64,000 bases of DNA from positions 620,001 to 684,000 of the forward strand of contig NZ_JAQNDK010000005.1 of NCBI RefSeq assembly GCF_028368935.1, written 5' to 3'. Made by a program: the position numbers and the translations under genes. A model generated the notes under the pieces. That model was not told where the DNA came from. It did not search any database and saw only the letters and a program-made list of their open reading frames with translations. Below, piece after piece: positions 18,579 to 28,023 of this stretch. This stretch comes from Sorangium aterium (GTDB lineage Bacteria > Myxococcota_A > Polyangia > Polyangiales > Polyangiaceae). Positions within the stretch are counted from its first letter, which is position 1. Each line of letters opens with the position of its first letter.

Positions 18579-19820
18579 TCAGCGCGCCTCGGCGTCGAGC
18601 AGCGGGCCGAGGTCCTGACCTCGCATGAGCCGCTCTACCACCTTGACGAGGAGCTTCGGGGTGCAGCCGAAGCAGGGGGTCCCGAGGGCAGCGAGCTTCT
18701 GCGCCATGTCGTGGTCGTACGAGGGTTTGCCGCTGTCGGACAGCGCGAGGAGGCAGATCGACTTCACCTTGCTGTCGGCGAGCTGGCGCATGCGGGCGAC
18801 GAGCTCCTCGGCGTTGCCGCCCTCGAACAGGTCGGTGATCAGGATGAACAGCGTCTTCTCGGGGCGCTCGATGAAGTTCGCCTGGGCGTAGGCCACCGCG
18901 CGGTTGATGTCGGTGCCGCCGCCGAGCTGCGCCGTGAACAGCACGTCGACCGGATCGACGAGCATCGGAGTCACGTCGACGACTTCGGTATCGAAGAAGA
19001 GGAGCCGAGTGCGGAGGACGTCGAGGGACGCGAAGATCGCGGCCATGATGGAGCTGTAGACGACGCTCTCGCCCATGGAGCCCGACTGGTCGACGAGGAT
19101 CGCGACGTCCCACTCGTGTCTCCGCGTCTGGTTCGCCCAGAAATAGAGCTTGTCCGGGACGAGGCGGCGCTGCTCCGCGTCCCATCCTCTGAGGTTCTTG
19201 CGGATGGTGCGCTTCCAGTCGAGGTTCCTGAGGACGCGGAGCGGGCTCGTCGTGTTCCGCCGCAGGGCGCCGAGGACGGCGGTGCGGATCTCGGACTCCA
19301 GCGCGCGCCGCACCTCCTCGACGACTTCACGCACGATCTGCCGGGCGGTCTCCCGGGCGGCGTCGGGGATAAGGCCCTTCGCGCTCATGAGCGTGGCGAC
19401 GAGCTCGACGTTCTTCTCGAGGAAGGGCAGCGTCTCGGGCTCGAAGAGGAGCTGCGTCAGCCCTCGCTTCTCGATGGCATCCTTCTGGACGAGCGCGACG
19501 ATGTCGTGGCTGAAGAACTCGCGCACCGCGGAGAGCCACTCGGGGACGTACGGCCGCGAGCCGCCCAGGTTGCCGGCGCGCTCGTCGTAGATGAACGAGA
19601 GGGCCTTGTCGAGGTCGCCGAGCCGCCGCGGGTCGACGTGGAGCGCGGACGCCGCGCCGCCGAGGCCGCCCAGGGAGAGGCGGGGATCGACGCGCTCGGC
19701 CTCGGGCCCGAGCGCGAGCCGCCAGCGCAGGAGGGCGTCGCGATCGCCGTCGGTGAGGTCGTCCGTCGCGCCGGCAGGGGAGGGGGGCGGAGGGGCTTTC
19801 TTGGGGGTGCGGGCGCTCAT
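18579..19820 (-). CDS. VWA-domain protein (YehP-like)
   Basis: 413 residues. The N-terminal half is helical (ALLRWRLALG, then NLGGSRPYVPEWL). The C-terminal von Willebrand A domain has a complete metal-ion-dependent adhesion site: DQSGSM, the Thr in LGGGTDINRAV, and the Asp in LITDLFEGG. Phrases such as FDTEVVD and DPVDVL closely recall E. coli YehP. VWA proteins of this class work with MoxR AAA+ ATPases as cochaperone or insertase modules. ATG 19820 begins MSARTPKK; the frame extends to 19964 without family features. The MoxR and DUF5682 partners lie 8-12 kb away on the same strand. Confidence 0.85.
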   Translation of the reverse strand: MSARTPKKAPPPPSPAGATDDLTDGDRDALLRWRLALGPEAERVDPRLSLGGLGGAASALHVDPRRLGDLDKALSFIYDERAGNLGGSRPYVPEWLSAVREFFSHDIVALVQKDAIEKRGLTQLLFEPETLPFLEKNVELVATLMSAKGLIPDAARETARQIVREVVEEVRRALESEIRTAVLGALRRNTTSPLRVLRNLDWKRTIRKNLRGWDAEQRRLVPDKLYFWANQTRRHEWDVAILVDQSGSMGESVVYSSIMAAIFASLDVLRTRLLFFDTEVVDVTPMLVDPVDVLFTAQLGGGTDINRAVAYAQANFIERPEKTLFILITDLFEGGNAEELVARMRQLADSKVKSICLLALSDSGKPSYDHDMAQKLAALGTPCFGCTPKLLVKVVERLMRGQDLGPLLDAEAR

Positions 19821-20018
19821 CGCTGTGGGGTGTCGGAGGGGTCGCGAGCTCTCCAGAGAGCCTGTTTGGCGGAAGCCCGATGAGCCGCCCCGCGGCGCGA
19901 GCAGCGAGCGCGGTGCGTGCGTGCCGCACAGCGGCAGGATAGGGGGCGTGGCCGCGAGGCACAAGGAGGACGGCGCGGCGGAGCGCGGCGGCGCCGCCGC
20001 GCTCCGCCGCCGCCGGCG

Positions 20019-20405
20019 CTACGCCTTCGGAGCCCCGACGGTGAACTCCCAGACGAACTTCCCTTTCCCTTGCTTCTCGTCCGGCGGGGTGAGGACGAGC
20101 CCGTCGATCGACTTCACGACGCAGCTCGCCACATCGTCCGACGCGGTGGTGCCGGCGGGATCGACGGCGACGTTCGTGATGCGGCCGCTGTCCTCGAGCA
20201 CCGTGAAAGCGACGGTGACCTTGCCCTGCGCGCGGGGGTTCCGTGCGAGCTCTGCGTCATAACAAGCGCTGATCTCGTCGCGCCTCGTCTCGAGCAGCGC
20301 TGCCGTATCGTCGCGGTACATCTCGGCGTTCCGCACGGCGAAGGAGCAGCCCGCGGACGCGCTCGCCAGAACCATCATGGTGAGACCCGAAAACAACTTC
20401 TTCAT
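20019..20405 (-). CDS. AgmX/TonB-C-like lipoprotein
   Basis: 128 residues. The N-terminus MKKLFSGLTMMVLASASAGC is a lipoprotein signal with the modified Cys at 20; its -3 residue is Ser, slightly atypical. The mature part reads ISACYDAELARNP, GKVTVAFTVLEDSGRITNV and VASCVVKSI, the pattern of the myxobacterial AgmX/PglI C-terminal domain, in which two Cys and a TonB-like fold recur. Probably an envelope protein, perhaps related to gliding or outer-membrane functions. AAGGAGG lies five bases before ATG 20405. It is 50 bp downstream of the OmpA-like gene, likely in one operon. Confidence 0.8.
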   Translation of the reverse strand: MKKLFSGLTMMVLASASAGCSFAVRNAEMYRDDTAALLETRRDEISACYDAELARNPRAQGKVTVAFTVLEDSGRITNVAVDPAGTTASDDVASCVVKSIDGLVLTPPDEKQGKGKFVWEFTVGAPKA

Positions 20406-20455
20406 GCTCGCCTCCTTGCGGGGAGCGCCCTTGCGGCTCGGTTTCGGACCAGCGT

Positions 20456-21094
20456 TCATTTGCCGGCGTCCGCGGTCTTCTGCGCGGTGTCTTGCTCGAC
20501 GATGTTGAACTCGACGCGACGGTTCTTCTCGCGCCCCTCCGGGGTGTCGTTGTCCGCGATGGGCTTCGACTTGCCGAAGCCCTTGGCGGTGAGCATGCCG
20601 GCGGCGATCCCGTGGTCGACGAGGTACTTCATCACGGCTTTCGCGCGGCGATCCGAGAGCTTCAGGTTATGGTCGTCCGATCCCTCGGCGCTCGCGTGAC
20701 CCTCGATGGCGATCTTCTTGATGTGCGTGTGCTTCTTGATCGTGCTGACGACCTCGTCCAGCAGGCTGTGTGACTCCGACCGGATCGTCGCCTGGTCGTA
20801 TTCGAACTGGATCTTCTCGTTGATGATGATCTTGTCGTCCGTCACGACCACGCGCTCCGGCGGGGGCGCGGGCGGCGGGGGCGGCGCGGGCGGCCGGCCC
20901 ACGACGGCGAGCGCCTTCCCTCCTTCGAACGTGGTGACGCCGCCGCAGGCGATGGGGCCCAGGCCCACCGCCGTGAGCGCGGCAGCGGCGACCCAGGGCC
21001 CGAGGCCCGTGGCCCGCCGCGCGCTGCGCCGTGCGACGAGCCAGCGGGGGCTCGGGCGGCTCGTCACATCTCGTTTATCGTCGAACTCATTCAT
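20456..21094 (-). CDS. OmpA-family peptidoglycan-binding lipoprotein
   Basis: 212 residues from ATG 21094 (GGAGA seven bases upstream). An N-terminal basic stretch and hydrophobic helix end in GPIACGG, a probable though atypical lipobox. A proline-rich spacer follows. The C-terminal OmpA domain contains IQFEYDQATI, IAIEGHASAEGSDDHNLKLS (the TD-type Asp and peptidoglycan-contact residues) and the Arg in REKNRRVEF. It should anchor the outer membrane to peptidoglycan, as Pal-like proteins do. It lies 23 bp downstream of the UPF0158 gene and 50 bp upstream of the AgmX-like gene. Confidence 0.9.
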   Translation of the reverse strand: MNEFDDKRDVTSRPSPRWLVARRSARRATGLGPWVAAAALTAVGLGPIACGGVTTFEGGKALAVVGRPPAPPPPPAPPPERVVVTDDKIIINEKIQFEYDQATIRSESHSLLDEVVSTIKKHTHIKKIAIEGHASAEGSDDHNLKLSDRRAKAVMKYLVDHGIAAGMLTAKGFGKSKPIADNDTPEGREKNRRVEFNIVEQDTAQKTADAGK

Positions 21095-21117
21095 GATCGC
21101 GTCTCCATGGCCCGCTG

Positions 21118-21786
21118 TCACGGGCCCAGGCCACCGGGGCGCTCTGCGTCGCCCCTCGATGAAACCGCGGGAATCGGCACGCCGGAGCGCGTCGCGCGCA
21201 GGAACTCGGCGAGCGATGTGAGCGCGTGGAGATCGCCGGGCGCGAGGGCGCTCGCCGCCGCGTGGAGCCGCCGGCGAGCCGAGTCGGCGGCGTGAGATCT
21301 CCTCGGCTCAGCGCTTTCGCTGGGCCACGCATGCTCGAACGAAGCCGGTATCAGACCGCGGGTGTGAAACCACGCGAGGATGCTGGCACGGATTTGTGCG
21401 AGCCGGAAGACGCGCCAGCGTCGTAGCTGCTCTGGCCTGCCAGAGAGCACGGCCTTGAACCGCCGAAACGATCCCCGGCCCTGGAGGGAATGCAGGAGCG
21501 TCACCTGGAGCTCGAGGTCGTCGACCGTCGGGATGAACGCCTCCAGCCATCCGTATTGCTCCCGCGCGCCGATCGCCTCGACGCGCACGCAGCGCGGATC
21601 CGCCTCGATGCGCGCGCACGTGTCCGGGTCGGTGAGCCCATCGACCAGCCGGATCACGGCGCCTGTCTCGAGGTGAAGGAAATAGCGGATATGCTCAGCG
21701 GTGTTGTCGAAGGCGTTCGCGAGAGCGTTCCAGTCGACAGGGATTCTCCGGTTCGCAGCAGTGGACTCCGGCGTGGTGGTGCACAT
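21118..21786 (-). CDS. UPF0158 family protein
   Basis: 222 residues. The N-terminus IPVDWNALANAFDNTAEHIR followed by YFLHLETGAVIRLVDG matches the UPF0158 family, uncharacterised cytosolic proteins of about 150-220 residues. The middle contains the typical YGWLEAFIPTVDD and LHSLQGRGSFRRFKAVL. The C-terminal extension of about 70 residues is Arg/Ala/Ser-rich with no recognisable domain. ATG 21786 is preferred because upstream in-frame sequence lacks family similarity. Only 23 bp separate its stop from the OmpA-like gene, so co-transcription is likely. Function unknown. Confidence 0.75.
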   Translation of the reverse strand: MCTTTPESTAANRRIPVDWNALANAFDNTAEHIRYFLHLETGAVIRLVDGLTDPDTCARIEADPRCVRVEAIGAREQYGWLEAFIPTVDDLELQVTLLHSLQGRGSFRRFKAVLSGRPEQLRRWRVFRLAQIRASILAWFHTRGLIPASFEHAWPSESAEPRRSHAADSARRRLHAAASALAPGDLHALTSLAEFLRATRSGVPIPAVSSRGDAERPGGLGP

Positions 21787-22025
21787 TGCGAGCCCGGCCT
21801 GTAGGCAGCTCCCATGCCAGGCGTGCAGGACGCACGCGCCTGCGCGGGGCGCCCGAGAGCCTGTTTTCCGCAGGCAGCTGCGGGTGTCGCGTTGTGCAAC
21901 AGGTCGATGAGGAGGGGAGTCGCGCGCCTCGCGGCCCCCTGGGAGGTCGCAGCGCGCTCGGCCCGGGCGCGGCAGCTCAGGGCGGGCCCGGTCGAGCGCG
22001 CGCGGCGGCGGGGCCGCCGGGCGGA

Positions 22026-23411
22026 TCACGGCTTCGGGTCGCTCGAGCGTCCTCCGCGCATGCCGTACCGCTCGAGCTTCCGATAGAGGGTCGCCCGGTC
22101 GAAGCCCAGGATCTGCGCCGCCTGGCTCTTGTTGCCGCCGACCACCTCCAGGACGCGCAGGATGTAGCGCCGCTCGACCTCCTCCATGGGGACGAGCTCG
22201 GTCGGGTCGTCGCTCGAGACAAGGACGTGGGAGCGCCGGTAGGTCCGGATCTTCTCGGGCAGGTCGTCAACGGTGATGTGATCGTACCGAGCGAGCGCGA
22301 CCGCCCTCTCGATGCAGTTCTGGAGCTCGCGCACGTTGCCGGGCCACGCATAGGCCATGAGCTTCTCCGCGGCGGGCGCCGAGAGTCCCTGGATGGGCCT
22401 CGCCTTGACGGTCGCGAAGTGCTCAAGGAAATGCTGCGCGAGCAGCAGCACGTCGGCGCCGCGGGAGCGGAGCGGCGGCAGGTCGACGTGAACCACGTTG
22501 ATCCGGTAGTAGAGATCCTCGCGGAAACGGCGCTCTTCGATCGCTGTCTCGAGGTCGCGGTTCGTCGCGGCGATGAGCCGGACATCCACCGGGAGCTCCT
22601 CGTCGGCGCCGACGGGCCGGACGACGCGCTCCTGGAGGGCGCGCAGGAGCTTCGGCTGGAGCCCGATCGGCAGCTCGCCGATCTCGTCGAGGAACAGGGT
22701 CCCGCCGTGGGCCCGCGCGAACAGGCCGCTCCTGGCCCCCTTGGCGTCGGTGAACGCGCCTCGCGCGTGGCCGAAGAGCTCGCTCTCGAGGAGGGCGTCC
22801 GGGACCGCAGCGCAATTGACCGCCACGAACGCGCCCTCGCTCCGCCGGCTGCGCTGGTGCACGGCGCGGGCGACGAGCTCCTTGCCGGTCCCGCTCTCTC
22901 CCGTGATGAGGATCGACGTGTCCGAGTCGGCGATGCGATCGAGCAGATCGAATACGCTCCTCATCACCGGGCTGCCGCTGAGGATCTGCTCGTACCCGTG
23001 GGCGTCGGCCACGGCGCGCCGCAGGCGGCGCACCTCCTCGCGGAGGGCGCGGTGGCGCAGGGCGCGCTCCACGGTGAGCCGGAGCGCCTCGAGCTCGAAC
23101 GGCTTGGTCACGAAGTCGTACGCGCCGGCGCGGATGGCGGACGTGGCGGTGTCGAGGCTCCCGAACGCGGTGATGACGATAACCGGGAGATCGGGCCTGT
23201 TCTCGACGATCCGCTCGCAGAGGTCGAGGCCGCTCATGCCGCGCATGGTCATGTCGGTGATCACGACGTCGAAATCCTCCACGCCGAGGAGCTCGAACGC
23301 CTCTGCGGCCGACGTCCGCCATGCCGTCCGGAACCCGCGCTTCTTGAGCCCGGCGTCGAGGAGCTCGCAGACGCCGCGCTCGTCGTCGACGATCAGGACG
23401 CGCCCTGTCAT
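22026..23411 (-). CDS. NtrC-family sigma-54-dependent response regulator
   Basis: 461 residues. Receiver with Asp53 in VVITDMTMRGMSG and Lys in FVTKPF. AAA+ domain with Walker A GESGTGKE, the sigma-54 contact loop GAFTDA (Asp in place of the usual final Gly), Walker B GTLFLDEIGELP and sensor AATNRDL. C-terminal Fis-type HTH ending QAAQILGFDRATLYRKLERY. It activates sigma-54 RNA polymerase from distant sites. Its ATG overlaps the stop of the upstream kinase gene (ATGA), so the two are a coupled pair. A 17-bp palindrome upstream of that kinase is a candidate autoregulatory binding site. Confidence 0.95.
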   Translation of the reverse strand: MTGRVLIVDDERGVCELLDAGLKKRGFRTAWRTSAAEAFELLGVEDFDVVITDMTMRGMSGLDLCERIVENRPDLPVIVITAFGSLDTATSAIRAGAYDFVTKPFELEALRLTVERALRHRALREEVRRLRRAVADAHGYEQILSGSPVMRSVFDLLDRIADSDTSILITGESGTGKELVARAVHQRSRRSEGAFVAVNCAAVPDALLESELFGHARGAFTDAKGARSGLFARAHGGTLFLDEIGELPIGLQPKLLRALQERVVRPVGADEELPVDVRLIAATNRDLETAIEERRFREDLYYRINVVHVDLPPLRSRGADVLLLAQHFLEHFATVKARPIQGLSAPAAEKLMAYAWPGNVRELQNCIERAVALARYDHITVDDLPEKIRTYRRSHVLVSSDDPTELVPMEEVERRYILRVLEVVGGNKSQAAQILGFDRATLYRKLERYGMRGGRSSDPKP

Positions 23412-24874
23412 GAGTTCCCCCGCGGCAGCATCATGGTGAAGCGGCTCCCCGAGCCCGCCCGGCTGTCGACGTGGATCCAGCCGCCGTGCTCCTTGATGAT
23501 GCCGTAGGCGACCGACAGGCCGAGCCCGGTCCCTTCGCCCACGGGCTTGGTCGTGAAGAACGGCTCGAAGATGTGCTCCAGGACGTCGGCCGGTATGCCC
23601 TGCCCCTCGTCACGAACGGACAGCGCGACATAATCCCCCTCGGCCCCTCCCTGGTCGGCCGGGGGACTGGCGCGCTCCGCCCGGAGGCCCACGGCCAACG
23701 TGCCGCCGGACGGCATGGCCTGGATCGCGTTGACCACCACGTTGGTGAGCGCCTGCTGGAGCTGCTCGGCGTCTGCGTGGACGACCAGCTCCGGTGTGTC
23801 CCCTTCCTGGACCATCGTGACGCCCTGCTTCTCGGCCAGCGGCCTCAGCATGACGAACGTGCTGTGAATGACGCTCCTCAGCGGGGTCTCCTGCTTCTCT
23901 GCGCTGCGGCGCCGGGCGAAATCGAGCAGCTGGCGGATGATCTGGGTCATCCGCTGTGACTGCTCGAGGAGGATCTGCCCGTTGGCCGGCACCTCTTCTC
24001 CCGTGACGTCCCCGTCCACCAGCATGCGCGCGCGCCCCACGATGACCTGGAGGGGCGCTCCCAGCTCGTGTGCGATCCCGGACGCGAGCTTGCCGACGGT
24101 AGCGAGCCGCTCGGCGTGGCGGAGCTGCTGGAGCGCGGCGAGCCGCGCGACGGCCTCGGACTCGAGCTTTCGGTTCGCCGCGGCGAGGCGGTCACACATC
24201 GCATCCATCTCCCGTCCGAGCTCGCCGATCTCGTCCTCCTGGCGCAGCGACAGGCGCCGGGAGAGATCGCCGGCGCCGATCCGCCGCGCCTGATCGATCA
24301 ACGTTCGCATGGGACGTCCCACCAGCCCGACTCCGAGGGACGTCGCGAGCAACCCGCATACCAGCGTCAGAGCGGCCGTCGTGACCGCCGTGTTCAGGAT
24401 CATGCCGTGGGTGGTGCGGCGAGCTCCCGCCAGCGACTCGGAGAGCTCCAGCGCGCCGACGCGGTCGCCGGTCACCGGCACCGGCACCGGCACGCACGTG
24501 ACGAGCACGTCCGCGTCTTCACGAGGGAGCCTGTGCACGACCGCCTCCCCTCGCGAGACGGGGACGAGCAGCTCCGGCGCGAGCTGGGGCCGATGGGCGT
24601 CATCCGCCTGCTCGTCGAGCCAGACCCACCGGAGGTCCACCTGTCTCTCGCGCTCATTGGCGTCCTCGACGAGGCGCAGCGCCCGGGCGGGCCCTTCCGT
24701 GCGCCACACCCCCGTGATGGCGGCGGCCAGCGCGCGGCCCATCGCGTGATGGTCCCGCTGGACATCGTTCTCGAAGGTCTTGGCCTCTCTGCGGATCTGC
24801 ACGTAGGCGCTCAGCGCGAGCACAAGGAAAACGCCGAACACCAGGGCGAGCGTCAGCTTGCGCGCCAGCTTCAT
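23408..24874 (-). CDS. Membrane sensor histidine kinase paired with the NtrC regulator
   Basis: 488 residues from ATG 24874 ([10 protein letters not shown]). Transmembrane helix at about 7-25, a periplasmic domain of about 135 residues, a second helix near 165-187 ([20 protein letters not shown]), then HAMP with [19 protein letters not shown]. The kinase core has the phospho-acceptor His in [12 protein letters not shown] box [17 protein letters not shown] and [10 protein letters not shown]. This is the ZraS/NtrB-like family. The upstream in-frame extension to 24943 crosses the palindrome and is not favoured. It overlaps the NtrC-type regulator by four bases. The stimulus is unknown. Confidence 0.92.
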   Translation of the reverse strand: MKLARKLTLALVFGVFLVLALSAYVQIRREAKTFENDVQRDHHAMGRALAAAITGVWRTEGPARALRLVEDANERERQVDLRWVWLDEQADDAHRPQLAPELLVPVSRGEAVVHRLPREDADVLVTCVPVPVPVTGDRVGALELSESLAGARRTTHGMILNTAVTTAALTLVCGLLATSLGVGLVGRPMRTLIDQARRIGAGDLSRRLSLRQEDEIGELGREMDAMCDRLAAANRKLESEAVARLAALQQLRHAERLATVGKLASGIAHELGAPLQVIVGRARMLVDGDVTGEEVPANGQILLEQSQRMTQIIRQLLDFARRRSAEKQETPLRSVIHSTFVMLRPLAEKQGVTMVQEGDTPELVVHADAEQLQQALTNVVVNAIQAMPSGGTLAVGLRAERASPPADQGGAEGDYVALSVRDEGQGIPADVLEHIFEPFFTTKPVGEGTGLGLSVAYGIIKEHGGWIHVDSRAGSGSRFTMMLPRGNS

Positions 24875-24942
24875 GCCCGACGTCGTAGCGCAGGTGGAGC
24901 GCGGCGAGCCATCGCCGCTCGACGCCGCCGCAAAGTACGACA

Positions 24943-24959
24943 TGCCGCATTTTGCGGCA
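24943..24959. promoter_or_regulatory. Perfect palindrome, candidate NtrC-type binding site
   Basis: TGCCGCATTTTGCGGCA has perfect 7-bp arms around TTT and lies 69 bp upstream of the kinase ATG. Enhancer sites of NtrC-family activators are palindromes of this size. No convincing -24/-12 sigma-54 promoter was found between it and the gene. Confidence 0.55.
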
Positions 24960-25032
24960 CCGGCGATGGGCCGCGCGGGCCGCCGGAGCGCGCTCCTCGG
25001 CGGAGCCTGGTGGCCCGCTCCGGTAGGACCTG

Positions 25033-25332
25033 TTACCGCGGCCCGGCGGGCGCCTTCTCTGGGCAGCAGAACAGGTGATCTGGCACCAGCATGGCGCAGC
25101 CGTCTTTCCAGGGGTCGTCAGGCGCGTAGTCCGTCCGGTTCTCCGCAGGATAGAAGTACGCCTTCGGCTTCGCTGGATCCGCGCAGGCGCTGTCGCGCTC
25201 CGGCGCTGCCTCGCGGCCCTTCGGCGCGCCGGTGACCCTGGAGCAGGCGGCGAGCGCGGCGCCCGCCGCGAGGAGCATGAGGAGCGCCGCGAGGGGCCAG
25301 CGCGCCCGGACCAATGCGATCTTCCGCGTCAC
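25033..25332 (-). CDS. Small lipoprotein of unknown function
   Basis: 99 residues starting at GTG 25332. A basic N-terminus and the hydrophobic stretch WPLAALLMLLAAGAALAAC end in a good lipobox (ALAAC). The mature part of about 70 residues has four further Cys (DSACADP, DGCAML, LFCCPEK), suggesting disulfides in the periplasm or outer membrane. No family was recognised. The 3' end is followed by about 160 bp before the kinase gene. The start is uncertain because no strong ribosome-binding site is visible. Confidence 0.6.
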   Translation of the reverse strand: MTRKIALVRARWPLAALLMLLAAGAALAACSRVTGAPKGREAAPERDSACADPAKPKAYFYPAENRTDYAPDDPWKDGCAMLVPDHLFCCPEKAPAGPR

Positions 25333-25395
25333 CGACGGAGCATCGCACGATGGCCTGCGTGAGACCAGGAGAGCCCGCGTCGTACGCGCGCGCGT

Positions 25396-25716
25396 TCAGC
25401 CGCCAGGGCGGCCCCCCGCGCCGGCGACATCGGTCAAGGCGTAGTGCCTCATCTCCTGGATATTTTCGAAGAAGGGCTTCACCTTGGCGAAGAATGACGG
25501 GAACGAAGCCTCCTTTCGAAACCCCTGGAGGTGGCCTTCCAGCGAGTCCCAGCGGATGCGGACGACGAAGCTCGTCGGCTCCTCGGTGCATCGGGAGATC
25601 TCGTAGTCGAGGCAATGCACGGAGCCGCGCAGCTCCGTGGCTGCAGCGCGATAAGCGGACAGGAACGCCTGCGCTTGCTCTGCGGGGATGGCGTAGCGAA
25701 TGTACTCGATGATCAT
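25396..25716 (-). CDS. Antibiotic biosynthesis monooxygenase (ABM) domain protein
   Basis: 106 residues. MIIEYIRYAIPAEQAQAFLS, CLDYEISRCTEEPTSFVV and RIRWDSLEGHLQGFRK fit a single ABM-fold ferredoxin-like domain. Family members are small dimeric enzymes such as quinol monooxygenases, or heme/aromatic-binding proteins. AGGAAG lies six bases before ATG 25716. The gene is divergent from a LysR regulator with a palindrome between them, so it is the probable regulated target. The substrate is unknown. Confidence 0.85.
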   Translation of the reverse strand: MIIEYIRYAIPAEQAQAFLSAYRAAATELRGSVHCLDYEISRCTEEPTSFVVRIRWDSLEGHLQGFRKEASFPSFFAKVKPFFENIQEMRHYALTDVAGAGGRPGG

Positions 25717-25850
25717 GGCAGCTTCCTGGTTGGGGGCCTGAGGGGTTGTGCGGCGGCACCTGGGGGCGCCGTGCGGCAGCACGAGCCGTCCGGGGACCAG
25801 AGATACGCGCCGGCGGATCGAGCGTCGAATCGACAGTCGGTGAGCCGATT

Positions 25851-25867
25851 CATAGACGATGTCTATG
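25851..25867. promoter_or_regulatory. LysR-type operator (predicted)
   Basis: CATAGACGATGTCTATG is a perfect 7-bp-arm palindrome containing the LysR T-N11-A pattern. It lies 23 bp upstream of the LysR ATG and 134 bp upstream of the divergent ABM gene, a usual place for a LysR recognition site. Confidence 0.65.
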
Positions 25868-25890
25868 GGTCGGCGTACTATACATCGACG

Positions 25891-26820
25891 ATGCGTTTGC
25901 AATCGGTGGACACCCACCTTGTCGTGGCCTTGCACGCTTTGCTCCAGGAGAGGAGCGTCACGCGCGCTGCGCGCCGGGTGGGCGTGACGCAGCCCTCGAT
26001 GAGCCACGCGCTTTCACGGCTGCGCGCCCATTTCGGGGATCCATTGCTCGTCCAGGTGGGCAGAAAGATGACGTTGAGCGAGCGAGCGCGGGACCTTTTG
26101 CCGAGAGCCGCCGAGGCCGTCGAGCGGCTCGAGCACGTCTTCGGCCAGGCCGAGCGGTTCGATCCGAGGCGCTCGACCCGCACGTTCCGGCTCGTCGCGA
26201 CCGACAACCTGGAGCTGCTCGTGCTCCCGTCGTTGACCAGGATCCTCGCCGCCGAGGCGCCGCACGTCAACCTGCGGTGCCGCAACATCCCGCCGGATTT
26301 CGCCGAGCTCCTGCGCCGTGGCGAGCTCGACGCCAAGCTGGGGCGCGGCGGGCCGGTGCCCGACGGATGCCGGTCCACGCAGCTCGCGGCCGAGCAGCTC
26401 GTCTGCCTGATGCGGCGGGGCCACCCGGCCTCCCGGAAGGCGCTCACCGCGGCGCGCTACGCGGCCTGCGGGCACCTGATGATCTCGCCGCACGGAGAGG
26501 ACCACAACGTCATCGATCAGGAGCTGGCGGCGCGGGGGCTGCGTCGTCGGGTGACCCTGACCGTGTCGCATTTCCTCGTCGCTCCGTTCATCCTCTCCGG
26601 CTCTGACCTGCTGCTCACCGTGTCTGCGCGGGTCGCCGTGGCGCTGGCCCGGAAGCTCGATCTCGTGGTGCGGCCGTGTCCGCTCGATGCCAGAGGTTAC
26701 ACCTTGACGCTCGTCTGGCCGGAACGCTCCGAGGGCGACGAGGGCCACAGCTGGCTTCGCGCCGCCATCGAGCGCGCCGTCGCGTGTGAGCCGGTCGCGG
26801 GGCTGGGCGAAGGCGGCTGA
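25891..26820 (+). CDS. LysR-family transcriptional regulator
   Basis: 309 residues. The N-terminal winged helix-turn-helix reads LVVALHALLQERSVTRAARR then VGVTQPSMSHALSRLR and FGDPLLVQVG, diagnostic of LysR proteins. The linker helix is followed by a periplasmic-binding-protein-like effector domain (RTFRLVATDN, then ELLRRGELDAKLGRG). The NodD/PcpR-like layout suggests an aromatic or hydrophobic inducer, but this is inference. ATG 25891 is the family start; the frame is open further upstream without similarity. It probably regulates the divergent ABM monooxygenase and itself. Confidence 0.93.
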   Translation: MRLQSVDTHLVVALHALLQERSVTRAARRVGVTQPSMSHALSRLRAHFGDPLLVQVGRKMTLSERARDLLPRAAEAVERLEHVFGQAERFDPRRSTRTFRLVATDNLELLVLPSLTRILAAEAPHVNLRCRNIPPDFAELLRRGELDAKLGRGGPVPDGCRSTQLAAEQLVCLMRRGHPASRKALTAARYAACGHLMISPHGEDHNVIDQELAARGLRRRVTLTVSHFLVAPFILSGSDLLLTVSARVAVALARKLDLVVRPCPLDARGYTLTLVWPERSEGDEGHSWLRAAIERAVACEPVAGLGEGG

Positions 26821-26991
26821 GGATCAGCTCCTGACGTGGAGCGGGAGTTCCTCCGCGAGGCGCAGGTCGAGGCCGGCTCGCGATGGGGCTGGCCTGCCAC
26901 GCGGCGTGGGCCCGCGGCGACACCGGTCCTCGGCGCAGTGTGGGTTTTCTGGGCGGCGCTTCGCGGCATGTGCCGTGCTCCTCCGGCCGGC

Positions 26992-27948
26992 ATGCCGTGC
27001 TCCCGACTCGCCTCGTCGATCGCTTTGCTTGCGCTCATCTCCGGCTGCGCCGCCCGCCCGCAGTCGGCCCTTCCCGTTGCCCTCGACGTCCCGCGCCCGC
27101 CTGCCCCGCGTTCGTCCGAGTCCAAGGGCGCTGAGGACGCCGCGCCCGGCGGGGCGCTCCTGGTCTGGGGCCGCACGGGCGATGGGCCGCCTCGGACATG
27201 GCACCTCACCGACGAAGGCGCGGTGATCCGCGAGGAGCCCGGGATCGTCGTGGCGACCGGTCGAGGGGAGTGGCGCTGGGAGGTGAGCGAGGTGAAGGTG
27301 GAGACCTCGGCCTGCGAGTTCGGGCCCGGGGAGACGCGCGAGCCGGGCGAGGGGACCGCGCACCGCGCGGAGCTCGTGCTGCGCGGGACGGGCGCGCGCC
27401 AGCAGGTGATCGCGCCGTCGGACGCGGACGGGAGCAACGTGATTCAGCACGAGGCGGAGGCGATCGGGAGCGTCGGGCCGTACCTGTTCATCGAGGAGCG
27501 GACGTACAGCGACGCGTGCGGCGCGCACGGCTTCGTGGGCGTGGGGTTCATGGTGTGGGACGCCGACAAGGGCGCGATCGTCGATCTGCTCGCCGAGGTG
27601 TCCAGCGTGCCGGCGCTGCAGGGCGAGGCCGAGGCGCTCCTCGACGAGGATGAGGACGACCCGGAGGCCGCCCGGCAAGAGGAGAATGCGCCGGAGCTCG
27701 TGCAGATCGCGCCGGCCTACGACGCGCGGGGAGCGCTCCGGGTGACCGCGAAGCTCGCGCGCTCTGCGTGTTATGCCTGCGGCGACGGCGCGTGGAGCTC
27801 CTACACGCGCTCGGCGGTGGTGCCCGCCAAGAAGGCGCCGGAGCGCCTCGCGGCGTGGGCGTCCCCGCCGTCCGGCATGCAGAGCTTCCTGGCGGAGCAC
27901 CCGGACCTCATCGTCGGCGGCTGGTCGCGGGCCGGCAGGGCCGAGTGA
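26992..27948 (+). CDS. Hypothetical lipoprotein
   Basis: 318 residues from ATG 26992. MPCSRLASSIALLALISGC is a short lipoprotein signal with a good lipobox (ISGC). The mature protein starts with a Pro/Ser-rich linker, then has beta-rich segments (GALLVWGRTG, WHLTDEGAVI, YLFIEERTYSD) and paired Cys (ACYACGDG). A Glu/Asp-rich insert (LLDEDEDDPEAARQEE) lies near the middle. No family was recognised. The open frame extends upstream to 26836, but the signal sequence argues for the later start. Secreted or outer-membrane location is inferred from the signal only. Confidence 0.65.
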   Translation: MPCSRLASSIALLALISGCAARPQSALPVALDVPRPPAPRSSESKGAEDAAPGGALLVWGRTGDGPPRTWHLTDEGAVIREEPGIVVATGRGEWRWEVSEVKVETSACEFGPGETREPGEGTAHRAELVLRGTGARQQVIAPSDADGSNVIQHEAEAIGSVGPYLFIEERTYSDACGAHGFVGVGFMVWDADKGAIVDLLAEVSSVPALQGEAEALLDEDEDDPEAARQEENAPELVQIAPAYDARGALRVTAKLARSACYACGDGAWSSYTRSAVVPAKKAPERLAAWASPPSGMQSFLAEHPDLIVGGWSRAGRAE

Positions 27949-28023
27949 GCCGAGCGAGCCACGCTGGCTCGGCCGGCCGCGCGACGAGGGCGGCGCGCGG
28001 TGCGCCGCGGTCACGGCCCCGCG

